Origin: Paenalcaligenes sp050487225
GTDB taxonomy: Bacteria; Pseudomonadota; Gammaproteobacteria; Burkholderiales; Burkholderiaceae_B
Length of the DNA: 64,000 nucleotides
NCBI RefSeq assembly: GCF_050487225.1
Contig: NZ_JBKQGY010000002.1
Location: forward strand, 186,001-250,000
Direction: 5' to 3'
Numbering within the stretch: position 1 is the first letter of the stretch; the number at the start of each line of letters is the position of its first letter. The notes under the pieces are model-generated. The model was not told where the DNA came from. It saw only the letters and a program-made list of their open reading frames with translations, and searched no databases. The position numbers and the translations under genes were made by a program. This document shows, piece by piece, positions 8,571 through 16,993 of this stretch.

Positions 8571-9472
8571 CACGTAGCAAATTATTCTTCGTTCTTTTAC
8601 TTAGTGCCATCCTGGCTGGATGCGGCACGACAAGCAAACGAGGCGGTGGTTATTATCAAAATGATGGCCCTGATGTTAACCCGCCCAAAAACCTGCAATC
8701 TATTCCCAATGCGCAACCCCGCATTGAGCGGCATGCCCCCGCCAACATGCGCCCCTACACGGTAATGGGTAAACAATATGTGCCCATGACTGGCGACCAG
8801 CCTTTTAGGCAAACGGGCACCGCTTCATGGTATGGCAAGCAGTTCCATGGCCGCAAAACAGCAAATGGCGAAATTTACGACATGTACGCCATGACAGCTG
8901 CTCACCCTACGCTGCCCCTACCCAGCTACGCCAAAGTTACTCGCCCCCAAACGGGGCAAAGCGTCATCGTACGGATCAACGACAGAGGCCCCTTTCATGG
9001 TGGGCGAATTATTGACCTGTCTTATGTTGCAGCCACCAAGCTGGGGCTTATAGGGCCCGGTAGTGGTGCTGTGATCGTCGAGGCCATTACCCACGATGAC
9101 ATACGCACCGGCGCCTATGCACAAGGCAGCCCCACGCCTGTCACCACACAAAGCCCCGCCACACTACAGCCTGCTCAACATGAGTACCAAAACGCATCCA
9201 CGGGCAAGCTCACCCCTATCAGTGAAAACAGTGGCGTGCCGCAGGTATATCTACAATTCGGTGCTTTTTCCGCGCAGCAAAGTGCCAATTCGCTGGTGGA
9301 TCATCTGAATCAAAAAATTAGCAGTGTGGAGTTCCGTGAAGCGCACGTAGCGCCAGCCAATGATTTGTACCGCGTACAAATAGGCCCTTACAACAGCCGT
9401 ACTGAAGCGCTGGATGCCGGTCGCCGCATTGAGCAAGAAACCGGCATTGTGTCCAGTTTAGCGATACGCTAA
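8567..9472 (+). CDS. rlpA: Septal ring lytic transglycosylase-type lipoprotein RlpA
   Basis: Outer-membrane lipoprotein that acts on denuded peptidoglycan glycans at the septum. The 301-residue protein has a lipoprotein signal with lipobox LAGC (Cys19), a double-psi beta-barrel domain (about 85-180; TASWYGKQFHGRKTANGE and VRINDRGPFHGGRIIDLS), a linker rich in Thr, Gln and Pro, and a C-terminal SPOR domain (about 222-301; QVYLQFGAF to YRVQIGPY). The catalytic Glu and Asp positions of RlpA fall in the two quoted motifs. The gene end abuts the convergent rsmI end without a gap. Confidence 0.92.
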   Translation: MTRSKLFFVLLLSAILAGCGTTSKRGGGYYQNDGPDVNPPKNLQSIPNAQPRIERHAPANMRPYTVMGKQYVPMTGDQPFRQTGTASWYGKQFHGRKTANGEIYDMYAMTAAHPTLPLPSYAKVTRPQTGQSVIVRINDRGPFHGGRIIDLSYVAATKLGLIGPGSGAVIVEAITHDDIRTGAYAQGSPTPVTTQSPATLQPAQHEYQNASTGKLTPISENSGVPQVYLQFGAFSAQQSANSLVDHLNQKISSVEFREAHVAPANDLYRVQIGPYNSRTEALDAGRRIEQETGIVSSLAIR

Positions 9473-10411
9473 CTAACCCTGTTCTTTTAAGCGTAATGCG
9501 TAGTCGTACAGCGCATCACGCTTATACGAACTAGCTTGCCCTGCCAGCTTCACCACATCCTTCACGGACAACTGCGTCAACAATACGCGCATCCATTGCT
9601 GCGTCACTTCATCGATATCGGACTCTTCGGCAGCGCTTACCTGAGCGTTCGCATGCACGACCAAGACAAACTCACCTTGCTCATGGTGACTATCTGCATC
9701 TAGCCAGGCTTCTACCTCAGCCAATACTAGCGTGTGTACTTGCTCAAAACGCTTTGTCAGCTCACGCGCCACGCTCACCTGACGATCAGGACCGTACACC
9801 TCTAGCATATCCAGCAAAGTGGCACGCAGACGGTGCGGGCCTTCAAACATGAGCACGGGACCCTCAAATCTATCCCATTGCTGCAACCATTTACGTCTAG
9901 CCATTGTTTTAGGCGGAACAAAACCAGCAAAGGCAAAAGAGGGGTTTTCGTCAGTCGTGACACCCGTTGCCATCAATGCGGTAATCACCGCAGAAGGGCC
10001 CGGTAACGGCAATACCCTATAACCCGCCTCGCGCACCTTTCGCACTATACGCGAGCCAGGATCACTCACTGCTGGCGCGCCCGCATCGGACACCAAGGCC
10101 ACGCGCTGGCCGGCCTCTAGTTTTGCCACAATTTGCTGAGCAGCTTGCTCTTCGTTATGACGGTGCGCAGCCATCAATGGCGTATCCACACCCCACGCTT
10201 GCAACAATGGGCGGGTTGAACGTGTGTCTTCGGCGGCAATCACATCACAACGACGTAAGGCTTGCCATGCTCGCAAGCTCATGTCGGTCAAATTACCTAT
10301 AGGCGTGGCTACTACGTACAAGCAGGATTCAGGCCAAGACTGCTCTTCCGTACGTTGCAGCAGGCTCTGAACTGTCACACCCATGCCCTGCTCTATCTTG
10401 ATCTCATCCAT
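9473..10411 (-). CDS. rsmI: 16S rRNA (cytidine1402-2'-O)-methyltransferase RsmI
   Basis: SAM-dependent tetrapyrrole-methylase-fold enzyme that 2'-O-methylates C1402 of 16S rRNA. The 312-residue protein shows YVVATPIGNLTDMSLRA, AAEDTRSTRPLL and LPLPGPSAVITALMATG. The N-terminal 25 residues before the core are variable, so an internal ATG at 10384 is possible. It is divergent from yraN with a 34-bp gap, the arrangement found at the rsmI-yraN-diaA-dolP locus of many proteobacteria. Confidence 0.94.
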   Translation of the reverse strand: MDEIKIEQGMGVTVQSLLQRTEEQSWPESCLYVVATPIGNLTDMSLRAWQALRRCDVIAAEDTRSTRPLLQAWGVDTPLMAAHRHNEEQAAQQIVAKLEAGQRVALVSDAGAPAVSDPGSRIVRKVREAGYRVLPLPGPSAVITALMATGVTTDENPSFAFAGFVPPKTMARRKWLQQWDRFEGPVLMFEGPHRLRATLLDMLEVYGPDRQVSVARELTKRFEQVHTLVLAEVEAWLDADSHHEQGEFVLVVHANAQVSAAEESDIDEVTQQWMRVLLTQLSVKDVVKLAGQASSYKRDALYDYALRLKEQG

Positions 10412-10445
10412 ACTACGTTGTCACCTTCTCAAATTATCCTTCACC

Positions 10446-10904
10446 ATGAGCCAGCCACTTACCCCTGCCGCTCTAGCACGTCTTGCTCAACGTCGCATAC
10501 TACAACGACGTACCCGCGCCGCGACTCAACCTAAGCACCCTCAGCAATCCCCTACGCAACGTGTGGGACAGCGCTATGAAGAGCGTGCCGCACAGTATTT
10601 ACGCAAGCAAGGCCTATGCATACTGGCTCACAATATCTCTAGCCCTTTCGGGGAAATAGACCTCATCGCTACAGATCAACACACACTGGTGTTTGTTGAA
10701 GTTCGCTATCGCCATCACACGCACTTTGACGGCGCAGCCGCCAGTGTAAACCGAAGCAAACAACAACGTATCCGCCTATCTGCATCTTTCCTACTTTCCC
10801 AGCTTTGCCTACAACATTTCGGTGGAAAACAGCCACCTTGCCGCTTCGACGTGGTCGCTTTTACAGGCGCTGAGCTGCTTTGGATTCCTGATGCTTTTAC
10901 ATAA
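10446..10904 (+). CDS. yraN: YraN family protein (UPF0102, endonuclease-like fold)
   Basis: Predicted Holliday-junction-resolvase-like or restriction-endonuclease-fold protein of unknown physiological role. The ATG at 10446 (MSQPLTPAALARLAQRR, 152 residues) is preferred over one at 10383 that would run into the rsmI start. The nuclease-like signature GEIDLIA followed by VFVEVRYR is intact (E, D, ExK/R pattern), and GQRYEERAAQYLRKQGL is typical of the family. Its basic N-terminal extension is longer than in E. coli. Confidence 0.85.
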   Translation: MSQPLTPAALARLAQRRILQRRTRAATQPKHPQQSPTQRVGQRYEERAAQYLRKQGLCILAHNISSPFGEIDLIATDQHTLVFVEVRYRHHTHFDGAAASVNRSKQQRIRLSASFLLSQLCLQHFGGKQPPCRFDVVAFTGAELLWIPDAFT

Positions 10905-11058
10905 GGTTGCGATTTTTTGCACTTTCACGCTATAACCAGTAGAAACCGCCCCCACTCTATACTAGAGCACGCCCCATTATGCAGGCAGAAGTGTCATAAT
11001 CGTGGGAACCGATGCTACGGCATTCACCTCAATTCTTGATCATGCGATAATCAACATC

Positions 11059-11652
11059 ATGGATCTGATCGCTAAAATGACCCAGCACTTCGACGATTCT
11101 GCCGAAGCGCTTTATCTCAGTGCCCAGGAGCTCACCGAGCCACTGGCTGCCACTGTTGAACTTTTATTCGCCACCCTTACCAACAGCGGCAAAGTACTTG
11201 CTTGTGGTAATGGTGGGTCGGCAGCTGATGCCCAGCATTTTATTGCTGAATTGGTAGGGCGCTTTGAACGCGATCGCCTGCCATTGGCGGGTATTGCCCT
11301 AAACACCGACACCTCTATTCTGACTGCTGTGGGTAACGATTACGGCTTTGACGCTGTATTCGAACGCCAAGTCGCGGCCCTTGGGCAAACCGGCGATATT
11401 CTGGTGGCTATTTCCACCAGTGGTAACTCAGAAAACGTGATGCGTGCTATTCAGGTTGCCCACGAGCGTGATCTGGTCGTGATTGCCCTCACCGGTAAAG
11501 GTGGTGGCAAAATCGGCAAGATGCTGCGTGACACCGATATTCACCTGTGTGTTCCACACGAACGCACCATGCGTATTCAAGAAGTACACATGCTCATGTT
11601 GCATGCCATGTGTGATGGTATTGATGCGCTCCTACTCGGAGATGTTGAATAA
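11059..11652 (+). CDS. diaA: SIS-domain protein, DiaA / phosphoheptose isomerase family
   Basis: A 197-residue single-SIS-domain protein with ACGNGGSAADAQHF, ISTSGNSENVMRAI and a C-terminal HERTMRIQEVHMLMLHAMCD. Sequence alone does not separate DiaA (DnaA-binding initiation factor) from GmhA (sedoheptulose-7-phosphate isomerase), and relatives are often annotated as GmhA. The position between yraN and dolP favours DiaA. ATG 11059 is preferred; a GTG at 11002 would add 19 non-conserved residues. It overlaps dolP by 1 bp (TAATG). Confidence 0.85.
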   Translation: MDLIAKMTQHFDDSAEALYLSAQELTEPLAATVELLFATLTNSGKVLACGNGGSAADAQHFIAELVGRFERDRLPLAGIALNTDTSILTAVGNDYGFDAVFERQVAALGQTGDILVAISTSGNSENVMRAIQVAHERDLVVIALTGKGGGKIGKMLRDTDIHLCVPHERTMRIQEVHMLMLHAMCDGIDALLLGDVE

Positions 11653-12371
11653 TGTTTTTTTCTGTTCGTACTACCCGCCTCTCTCTTATCGCTCTAGGTT
11701 TGGCTGGCAGCATCACACTGAGTGGTTGCGCTGCTATTGCCGTAGGTGGCGTTGCCGCTACAACAGCTACCGTAGCAACCGACAGACGTACAGCAGGCGA
11801 GCAGGTTGAAGACCAGAGCATTGAAATGAAAGCGGGTGCCGAAGCCCGCAAACTGGTTGGCGAACAGGATGCACGCATCAACACCAACTCTTACGCTGGG
11901 CATGTCTTGTTGGTAGGCGATGTACCTACCGAAGAACTGCGCCAGCAAGCTGAATCCAACATCGGCAAAGTGGCTAAAGTACGCAAGGTATACAACTACC
12001 TGCGCGTCGGTGACGTCACTTCGCTCAGCGTACGCTCAAACGACAGCTGGCTCACCACCAAAGTGCGTACTGCCTTGATCAACACCAAAGAAGTGCCTAG
12101 CCGCACTATCAGCGTCACTACCGAGCGTGGCGTGGTGTACCTGCAAGGTAAAGTCACCACCACCGAAGGCGAGCGCGCTGCCTTGGCAGCCGCCAGTGTA
12201 GAGGGCGTGAACAAAGTTGTTAAACTGTTTGAATACGTCAGCCCTGCTAGCGTGCAGAAAGAACAGAACCAAACCGACACAAACAACGCTAACACCAGTA
12301 ACAATACCTCTACTTCACCCGCCTCATCCGGCTCACCGGATAACGGCCCTGTCGCGATGCCTGTTCAATGA
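11652..12371 (+). CDS. dolP: Dual BON-domain outer-membrane lipoprotein DolP-like
   Basis: A lipoprotein of 239 residues with lipobox LSGC (Cys near residue 26) and two BON domains (about 70-130 and 140-205). DolP (formerly YraP) maintains outer-membrane integrity at division sites and supports BAM. The C-terminal 35 residues are low-complexity (Asn, Thr, Ser, Pro, Gly) and absent from the E. coli protein. It is translationally coupled to diaA upstream and to a thioredoxin-like lipoprotein downstream (ATGA overlap). Confidence 0.88.
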   Translation: MFFSVRTTRLSLIALGLAGSITLSGCAAIAVGGVAATTATVATDRRTAGEQVEDQSIEMKAGAEARKLVGEQDARINTNSYAGHVLLVGDVPTEELRQQAESNIGKVAKVRKVYNYLRVGDVTSLSVRSNDSWLTTKVRTALINTKEVPSRTISVTTERGVVYLQGKVTTTEGERAALAAASVEGVNKVVKLFEYVSPASVQKEQNQTDTNNANTSNNTSTSPASSGSPDNGPVAMPVQ

Positions 12372-12877
12372 GCAAGTTGTTTTCATTACTGTCTAAGTTA
12401 ATGCTGGTAGGCGTGCTAGGTTTTCTAGCCGCCTGTGGTGACTCTAGCTCTGACTCCAGTGCTAAAGCCCCTGATGTTACCTTCCACACACTGGAGGGTA
12501 ACGATATCAGTATGGCGTCCCTACAAGGTAAAGTAGTACTGGTGAAATTTTGGGCCACTGACTGCACTACCTGCGTCGCGCAAATGCCCGACACCAGCCA
12601 ATACGCCACTGACTATGCCGATCAAGGCTTTGAAGTCATTGGCGTCGCCATGAAGCACGATCCCGAAGAATACGTACGCAACTTCACCAGCACACGCCAG
12701 CTCCCCTTTACGGTTGCGCGCGATGCCGATGGCAACATCGCCAAAGCCTTTGGCGACGTACGCTTAACCCCTACGGCTTTCCTAATTGATAAAAAAGGGA
12801 ACATCCTGCGGCGTTATGTGGGAAATTACGACAAGCAAACCTTTATCAATACCCTTGAAAAAGCACTTGCCAGTTAA
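12368..12877 (+). CDS. TlpA/ResA-like thioredoxin-fold lipoprotein
   Basis: A 169-residue periplasm-facing redox lipoprotein with lipobox LAAC (Cys22) and a thioredoxin fold of the TlpA/AhpC-TSA type. The redox centre is WATDCTTCVAQMP (CTTC), and the cis-proline region is RLTPTAFLIDKKG. It probably reduces or oxidises thiols of envelope proteins; the partner cannot be told. It overlaps dolP by 4 bp and ends the diaA operon before a strong terminator. Confidence 0.85.
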   Translation: MSKLFSLLSKLMLVGVLGFLAACGDSSSDSSAKAPDVTFHTLEGNDISMASLQGKVVLVKFWATDCTTCVAQMPDTSQYATDYADQGFEVIGVAMKHDPEEYVRNFTSTRQLPFTVARDADGNIAKAFGDVRLTPTAFLIDKKGNILRRYVGNYDKQTFINTLEKALAS

Positions 12878-12914
12878 AATTTCCGTCATTTGGTAGTACA
12901 GTATTCATTCAGAC

Positions 12915-12945
12915 CCCGGGAAGCGTTAGCGCCCGGGTTTTCTTT
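12915..12945 (+). terminator. Intrinsic terminator after the diaA-dolP operon
   Basis: CCCGGG (12915-12920) pairs with CCCGGG (12932-12937) around an 11-nt loop, followed by TTTTCTTTC. It separates the upstream operon from argB. Confidence 0.75.
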
Positions 12946-12968
12946 CATCTTTGCATGTGAACACCGAG

Positions 12969-13868
12969 ATGACCACTTCCAGCGAATCACCTAGTTCCTC
13001 CCCCACCATTAAAGCGGAAGTTCTTTCCGAGGCCCTGCCCTATATCCGTCGATTCCACGGTAAAACGGTAGTGATTAAGTACGGCGGCAACGCTATGACC
13101 GAAGAGGCATTGCAGCGCAGTTTTGCGCACGATGTGGTGCTGCTGAAGCTAGTTGGCCTGAATCCTATAGTGATCCATGGTGGTGGCCCACAAATTAACA
13201 ATGCCTTAAAACGCGTAGGCAAAGAAGGCAGCTTTATTCAAGGTATGCGCGTCACCGATGCTGAAACCATGGAAGTGGTGGAATGGGTGCTGGGTGGACA
13301 GGTACAACAAGACATCGTCATGATGATCAACGAAGCTGGCGGTAAAGCGGTGGGCTTAACCGGTAAAGACGGCTGCTTGATCCAAGTGAAGAAGAAATAC
13401 CTGCCAGATGCCAACGACCCTGAAAACATGATAGATATTGGTTTTGTGGGCGACATTACTCGCATCGAACCCGCAGTAGTCAAAGCGTTGCAAGACGATC
13501 AATTCATCCCTGTGATCTCGTCTATTGGCTACGGCGAAGACGGTCGTGCCTACAACATCAACGCAGACGTTGTCGCCGGCAAGATGGCTGAAGTACTGGG
13601 TGCAGAAAAGCTGATTATGCTGACCAACACTCCCGGTGTTCTGAACAAAAATGGTGAGTTGCTGCGTCGTTTGTCTGCACAAACTATTGATGAGCTATTC
13701 CAAGACGGTACGATTTCCGGTGGTATGCTGCCAAAAATCTCATCCGCTCTGGATGCCGCTCGTAATGGTGTGAACTCTGTACACGTAATTGATGGTCGTG
13801 TGCCGCACTGCTTGCTGTTGGAAATCCTCACCGATCGTGGTGTAGGTACCATGATTAGCGCGCACTAA
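12969..13868 (+). CDS. argB: Acetylglutamate kinase
   Basis: Second enzyme of arginine biosynthesis, phosphorylating N-acetylglutamate. ATG 12969 gives 299 residues; a TTG at 12951 would add six. Motifs are VVIKYGGNAM (phosphate-binding Lys), VIHGGGPQIN, GLTGKDG and NINADVVAGKMAE near the ATP site, and SGGMLPKI. The N-terminal helix preceding the kinase core resembles arginine-sensitive forms, but I would not claim regulation. It overlaps the next gene by 1 bp. Confidence 0.95.
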   Translation: MTTSSESPSSSPTIKAEVLSEALPYIRRFHGKTVVIKYGGNAMTEEALQRSFAHDVVLLKLVGLNPIVIHGGGPQINNALKRVGKEGSFIQGMRVTDAETMEVVEWVLGGQVQQDIVMMINEAGGKAVGLTGKDGCLIQVKKKYLPDANDPENMIDIGFVGDITRIEPAVVKALQDDQFIPVISSIGYGEDGRAYNINADVVAGKMAEVLGAEKLIMLTNTPGVLNKNGELLRRLSAQTIDELFQDGTISGGMLPKISSALDAARNGVNSVHVIDGRVPHCLLLEILTDRGVGTMISAH

Positions 13869-14626
13869 TGCTGCATCCTCCGCAACGCCCGCTGCGTACG
13901 CGCAGTGGGCGGCATTATCCGCAAACCTCGGCTCCACATACTGTCTGGCTCTTTGATCTGGACAACACCCTGCACAATGCCTCACACGGCATCTTCCAAG
14001 CCATTGACCGCAGCATGACCGAAGCCGTGGCTGAGTTCGTGCAAGTAGACATGCACGAGGCCAATGCTCTACGTCAAAAATATTGGAAGCGTTACGGTGC
14101 CACAATGATTGGTCTGCATAGACATCATGGTGTAGATGCCCAAGCCTTCTTGCACCGTAGTCATGACTTTGATTTGCTGCCACTGCTGTCGGCTGAGGGT
14201 GACATCATCCATCAGCTCAATCGCTTGCCTGGCCGAAAAATAGTGCTCACTAACGCACCCGAGCATTACGCACGCGAAGTCTTACAGCTAGTGGGTATGC
14301 AATCACTGTTTGATGAGATTTGGGCCATTGAGCATATGCAATTGCAAGGCCGTTTTAGACCCAAGCCTTCACTGGCACTGATGCAGCAGCTACAAGCCCG
14401 TTTTGCGGTACCCGCCGAGCAGTTTGTTCTAGTAGAAGATACGTTGCGTAATCTGAAAAGCGCCAAGCAGTTGGGTATGCAAACCGTGCACATTTTTAAC
14501 CCCGGTACACCGCACTCGGCACTGCACCGTGGTAGAAATAGTTATGTGGATTTACGTATTCACAGCATACGAGATTTAGCTCAACGCCATCGCAAGCTGA
14601 AATTAGTGGAATACGGCAGCCGTTAA
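13868..14626 (+). CDS. Pyrimidine 5'-nucleotidase-type HAD hydrolase
   Basis: HAD-superfamily phosphatase of the Sdt1/pyrimidine 5'-nucleotidase subgroup, 252 residues. It has motif I LFDLDNTLHNA, motif II LTNAPEHY, motif III RPKP and motif IV VEDTLRNLKSAKQLGM. A basic N-terminal tail of about 25 residues precedes the core. It is coupled to argB by TAATG. In Bordetella-like genomes I recall a slmA gene following at this point; here the next gene is a convergent ThiF homologue whose stop codon shares bases with this one. Confidence 0.85.
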   Translation: MLHPPQRPLRTRSGRHYPQTSAPHTVWLFDLDNTLHNASHGIFQAIDRSMTEAVAEFVQVDMHEANALRQKYWKRYGATMIGLHRHHGVDAQAFLHRSHDFDLLPLLSAEGDIIHQLNRLPGRKIVLTNAPEHYAREVLQLVGMQSLFDEIWAIEHMQLQGRFRPKPSLALMQQLQARFAVPAEQFVLVEDTLRNLKSAKQLGMQTVHIFNPGTPHSALHRGRNSYVDLRIHSIRDLAQRHRKLKLVEYGSR

Positions 14627-15375
14627 TCAGGCTGCCCGCATACCTCGCAGCCCGGATCTTGTTGGAAGCGTATGCTGTGCCATTTGGCCGTCAACGCATC
14701 AAAGCTCAGCAAACGCCCTACCAGCGGCTCTCCGAACTCACCTAACACTTTCAGTGCCTCAGCGGCTTGCATACAGCCTATAGTGCCTACAACAGGCCCA
14801 AACACCCCTGTAGTTGCACAACGCAGTTCCTCTACGTCATCCGCCTCAGGAAACAAGCAGCTATAGCAAGGTGCCGTGGGTTGGCGCAAATCGTACACGC
14901 TGATCTGGCCTGAGAATCGTATGCCTGCTCCCGATACCAGCGGTTTACGGTGGCGTAAGCAACTACGATTGATAGCATGACGCGTTGCGAAGTTATCAGT
15001 GCAGTCCAGCACCACATCAGCCGCCATCACCAACGGCCGCAAAGCGTCTTCATCTAGGCGCTGGCATACCGTATTAATCGTAATAGATGGGTTCAAGGCA
15101 TTCAGGCTGAGCTTGGCAGACTCTGCCTTGTGCATGCCTATGCGATCGGTGGTGTGCAGAATTTGACGCTGCAGGTTACTGAGCTCTACCTCGTCGTCAT
15201 CCACTAGGGTTAGGGTGCCCACACCTGCTGCAGCCAAATAAAAAGCTGCAGGTGAGCCCAGCCCACCAGCCCCCACGATGAGGGCATGCGAAGACACTAT
15301 ACGTTCCTGCGCTTCCACGCCAAATTCATTTAAGAGAATATGGCGTGCATAGCGCATCAAATGCTGATCGTTCAT
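14623..15375 (-). CDS. ThiF/MoeB family adenylyltransferase
   Basis: E1-like enzyme that adenylates the C-terminus of ThiS or MoaD for sulfur transfer. The 250-residue protein has the nucleotide motif GAGGLGSPAAFYLAAAG, DDDEVELSNLQRQ, the presumed catalytic Cys in CATTGVFGP, and zinc-binding pairs CYSC and CEVC. Without MoaD or ThiS nearby I cannot choose between MoeB and ThiF roles. It is the last gene of the gpmA-envC-ctpA-thiF unit, 12 bp after ctpA. Confidence 0.88.
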   Translation of the reverse strand: MNDQHLMRYARHILLNEFGVEAQERIVSSHALIVGAGGLGSPAAFYLAAAGVGTLTLVDDDEVELSNLQRQILHTTDRIGMHKAESAKLSLNALNPSITINTVCQRLDEDALRPLVMAADVVLDCTDNFATRHAINRSCLRHRKPLVSGAGIRFSGQISVYDLRQPTAPCYSCLFPEADDVEELRCATTGVFGPVVGTIGCMQAAEALKVLGEFGEPLVGRLLSFDALTAKWHSIRFQQDPGCEVCGQPD

Positions 15376-15387
15376 CGCTAGCTCAGC

Positions 15388-16878
15388 TTAAGGCTTGGCA
15401 GGCTCTAGTCCGTGCGGTGTGACTTTAAACCGCTCTGCTCCATCACTGTTGCGTGTCGGCGCTACTCTTTTTTTTTGAGCATCATCTGACCCTGCTTCGG
15501 TCGCAGTTTCCACTACTGTGCTGGGGTCTGATTTTTTCACCTCACGGCCTTCCAGATAGTTAACTGCTTGCATCAACTGGAAGTCGTCATCACCACCGAA
15601 CTCAAACATTTTGGGCTCAGCCACGTATTCTTCCGTGTCTTTCTGCTCATCTTCGTTGTCGCCGTTTTCATTATGAAAATGACGCTGCAAATCAGCTTCA
15701 CGTGGCAAACGGAACAAGTTACCTTGAGCGGTATCATCTACCAAAATATCAGGCTCTACACCTGTCACCTGAATGCTGCGGCCTTCTGGTGTGTAGTACA
15801 ACGCGGTAGTCAGTTTGATACCAGAGTCTTCGCCCAAAGGCAGTACGCTTTGTACAGAGCCCTTACCAAAGGATCTGCCACCCAAAATGGTCGCGCGCTT
15901 GTGATCTTGCAATGCACCCGCCACAATCTCAGACGCCGACGCAGAACCTGCATTCACCAACACAACGATTGGGATTTCACGTAACCAACCCAGTGAGCGC
16001 AAGGCTTCTGGATCGCCACGCAAATCACTCAATACCGATGCCATAGGCTTAGCAAAGTATTCGCGGTTAGACGATGGAATACGGCCTTTGGTAGACACCA
16101 CCAATTTGCCAGGCTCAACAAAGGCTGAGGTCACGCCAATCGCGCTTTCCAACAAACCACCGGGGTCATTACGCAAATCAAGCACCAGACCACGAGGTGT
16201 AGAACCTTCACTCAAAGTACGCAACTGGCGAACCAAATCGGCAGCGGTACGCTCTTGAAACTGTGCAATACGCACATACATCAAGTCGTTATCCAGCTTT
16301 TTACCACGCACACTTTGTACTTTGATCAGATCGCGAACAATGGTGATGTCTATAGGCTTATCTTGCCCAGCACGTTGAATCGTTAATTTCACAGAGCTTT
16401 GTGGCTCGCCGCGCATCATTTTGACGGCATCGTTCAAGCTCATGTCTTTGGTTGGCTTACCATCAATCTGCGTGATGATATCGCCTGCCATGATGCCTGC
16501 TTTCGCTGCTGGGGAGTCTTCAATAGGAGAGATCACCTTAGGACGACCATCTTCGCTACCGATTTCAATACCCAAGCCACCAAAACCACCCTGCGTCATG
16601 TTTTCCATCTCTTGGAATGCTTCGGCATCCAAGTAGGTGGAGTGAGGGTCTAGTTCGGAGAACATGCCACGGATCGCATCGCCGATCAGTTCTTGATCGG
16701 AGACGGGCTCTACGTAGCTGCTTTTAATTGCTGAAAACACATTGGCGAACTGTTGCAGTTCACGCAATGGTAGCGGCTCACCTCTTTGGGCCACTGCACT
16801 GACGGTTAGGCTGATCAGCACCCCACCCAATGCACCTAAGCCTATTAATCCAATTCCGCGAAGCCTGCGATTAGCCAT
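15388..16878 (-). CDS. ctpA: C-terminal processing peptidase (S41 family)
   Basis: Periplasmic serine protease that trims C-termini of envelope proteins, including peptidoglycan hydrolases in other species. The 496-residue protein has an N-terminal signal or anchor helix (GLIGLGALGGVLISLTVSAVA), a PDZ domain (about 85-175, containing GGLGIEIG and AAKAGIMAGDII) and an S41 catalytic domain with Ser in NAGSASASEIVAGAL and Lys in GRSFGKGSVQ. An acidic C-terminal extension of about 90 residues follows the core. Co-localisation with envC suggests a shared role in cell-wall hydrolase control. Confidence 0.93.
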   Translation of the reverse strand: MANRRLRGIGLIGLGALGGVLISLTVSAVAQRGEPLPLRELQQFANVFSAIKSSYVEPVSDQELIGDAIRGMFSELDPHSTYLDAEAFQEMENMTQGGFGGLGIEIGSEDGRPKVISPIEDSPAAKAGIMAGDIITQIDGKPTKDMSLNDAVKMMRGEPQSSVKLTIQRAGQDKPIDITIVRDLIKVQSVRGKKLDNDLMYVRIAQFQERTAADLVRQLRTLSEGSTPRGLVLDLRNDPGGLLESAIGVTSAFVEPGKLVVSTKGRIPSSNREYFAKPMASVLSDLRGDPEALRSLGWLREIPIVVLVNAGSASASEIVAGALQDHKRATILGGRSFGKGSVQSVLPLGEDSGIKLTTALYYTPEGRSIQVTGVEPDILVDDTAQGNLFRLPREADLQRHFHNENGDNEDEQKDTEEYVAEPKMFEFGGDDDFQLMQAVNYLEGREVKKSDPSTVVETATEAGSDDAQKKRVAPTRNSDGAERFKVTPHGLEPAKP

Positions 16879-16993
16879 GTATTTCCTGTAATCTCGAATT
16901 ATTTAGTAGTGCCCTAAGAGGCAGTACCCGTACTATTTTAAAGGTTGAGCAACAGACACTTCCTGCGTAGTGGTAAAGAATACCGCCATCTGC

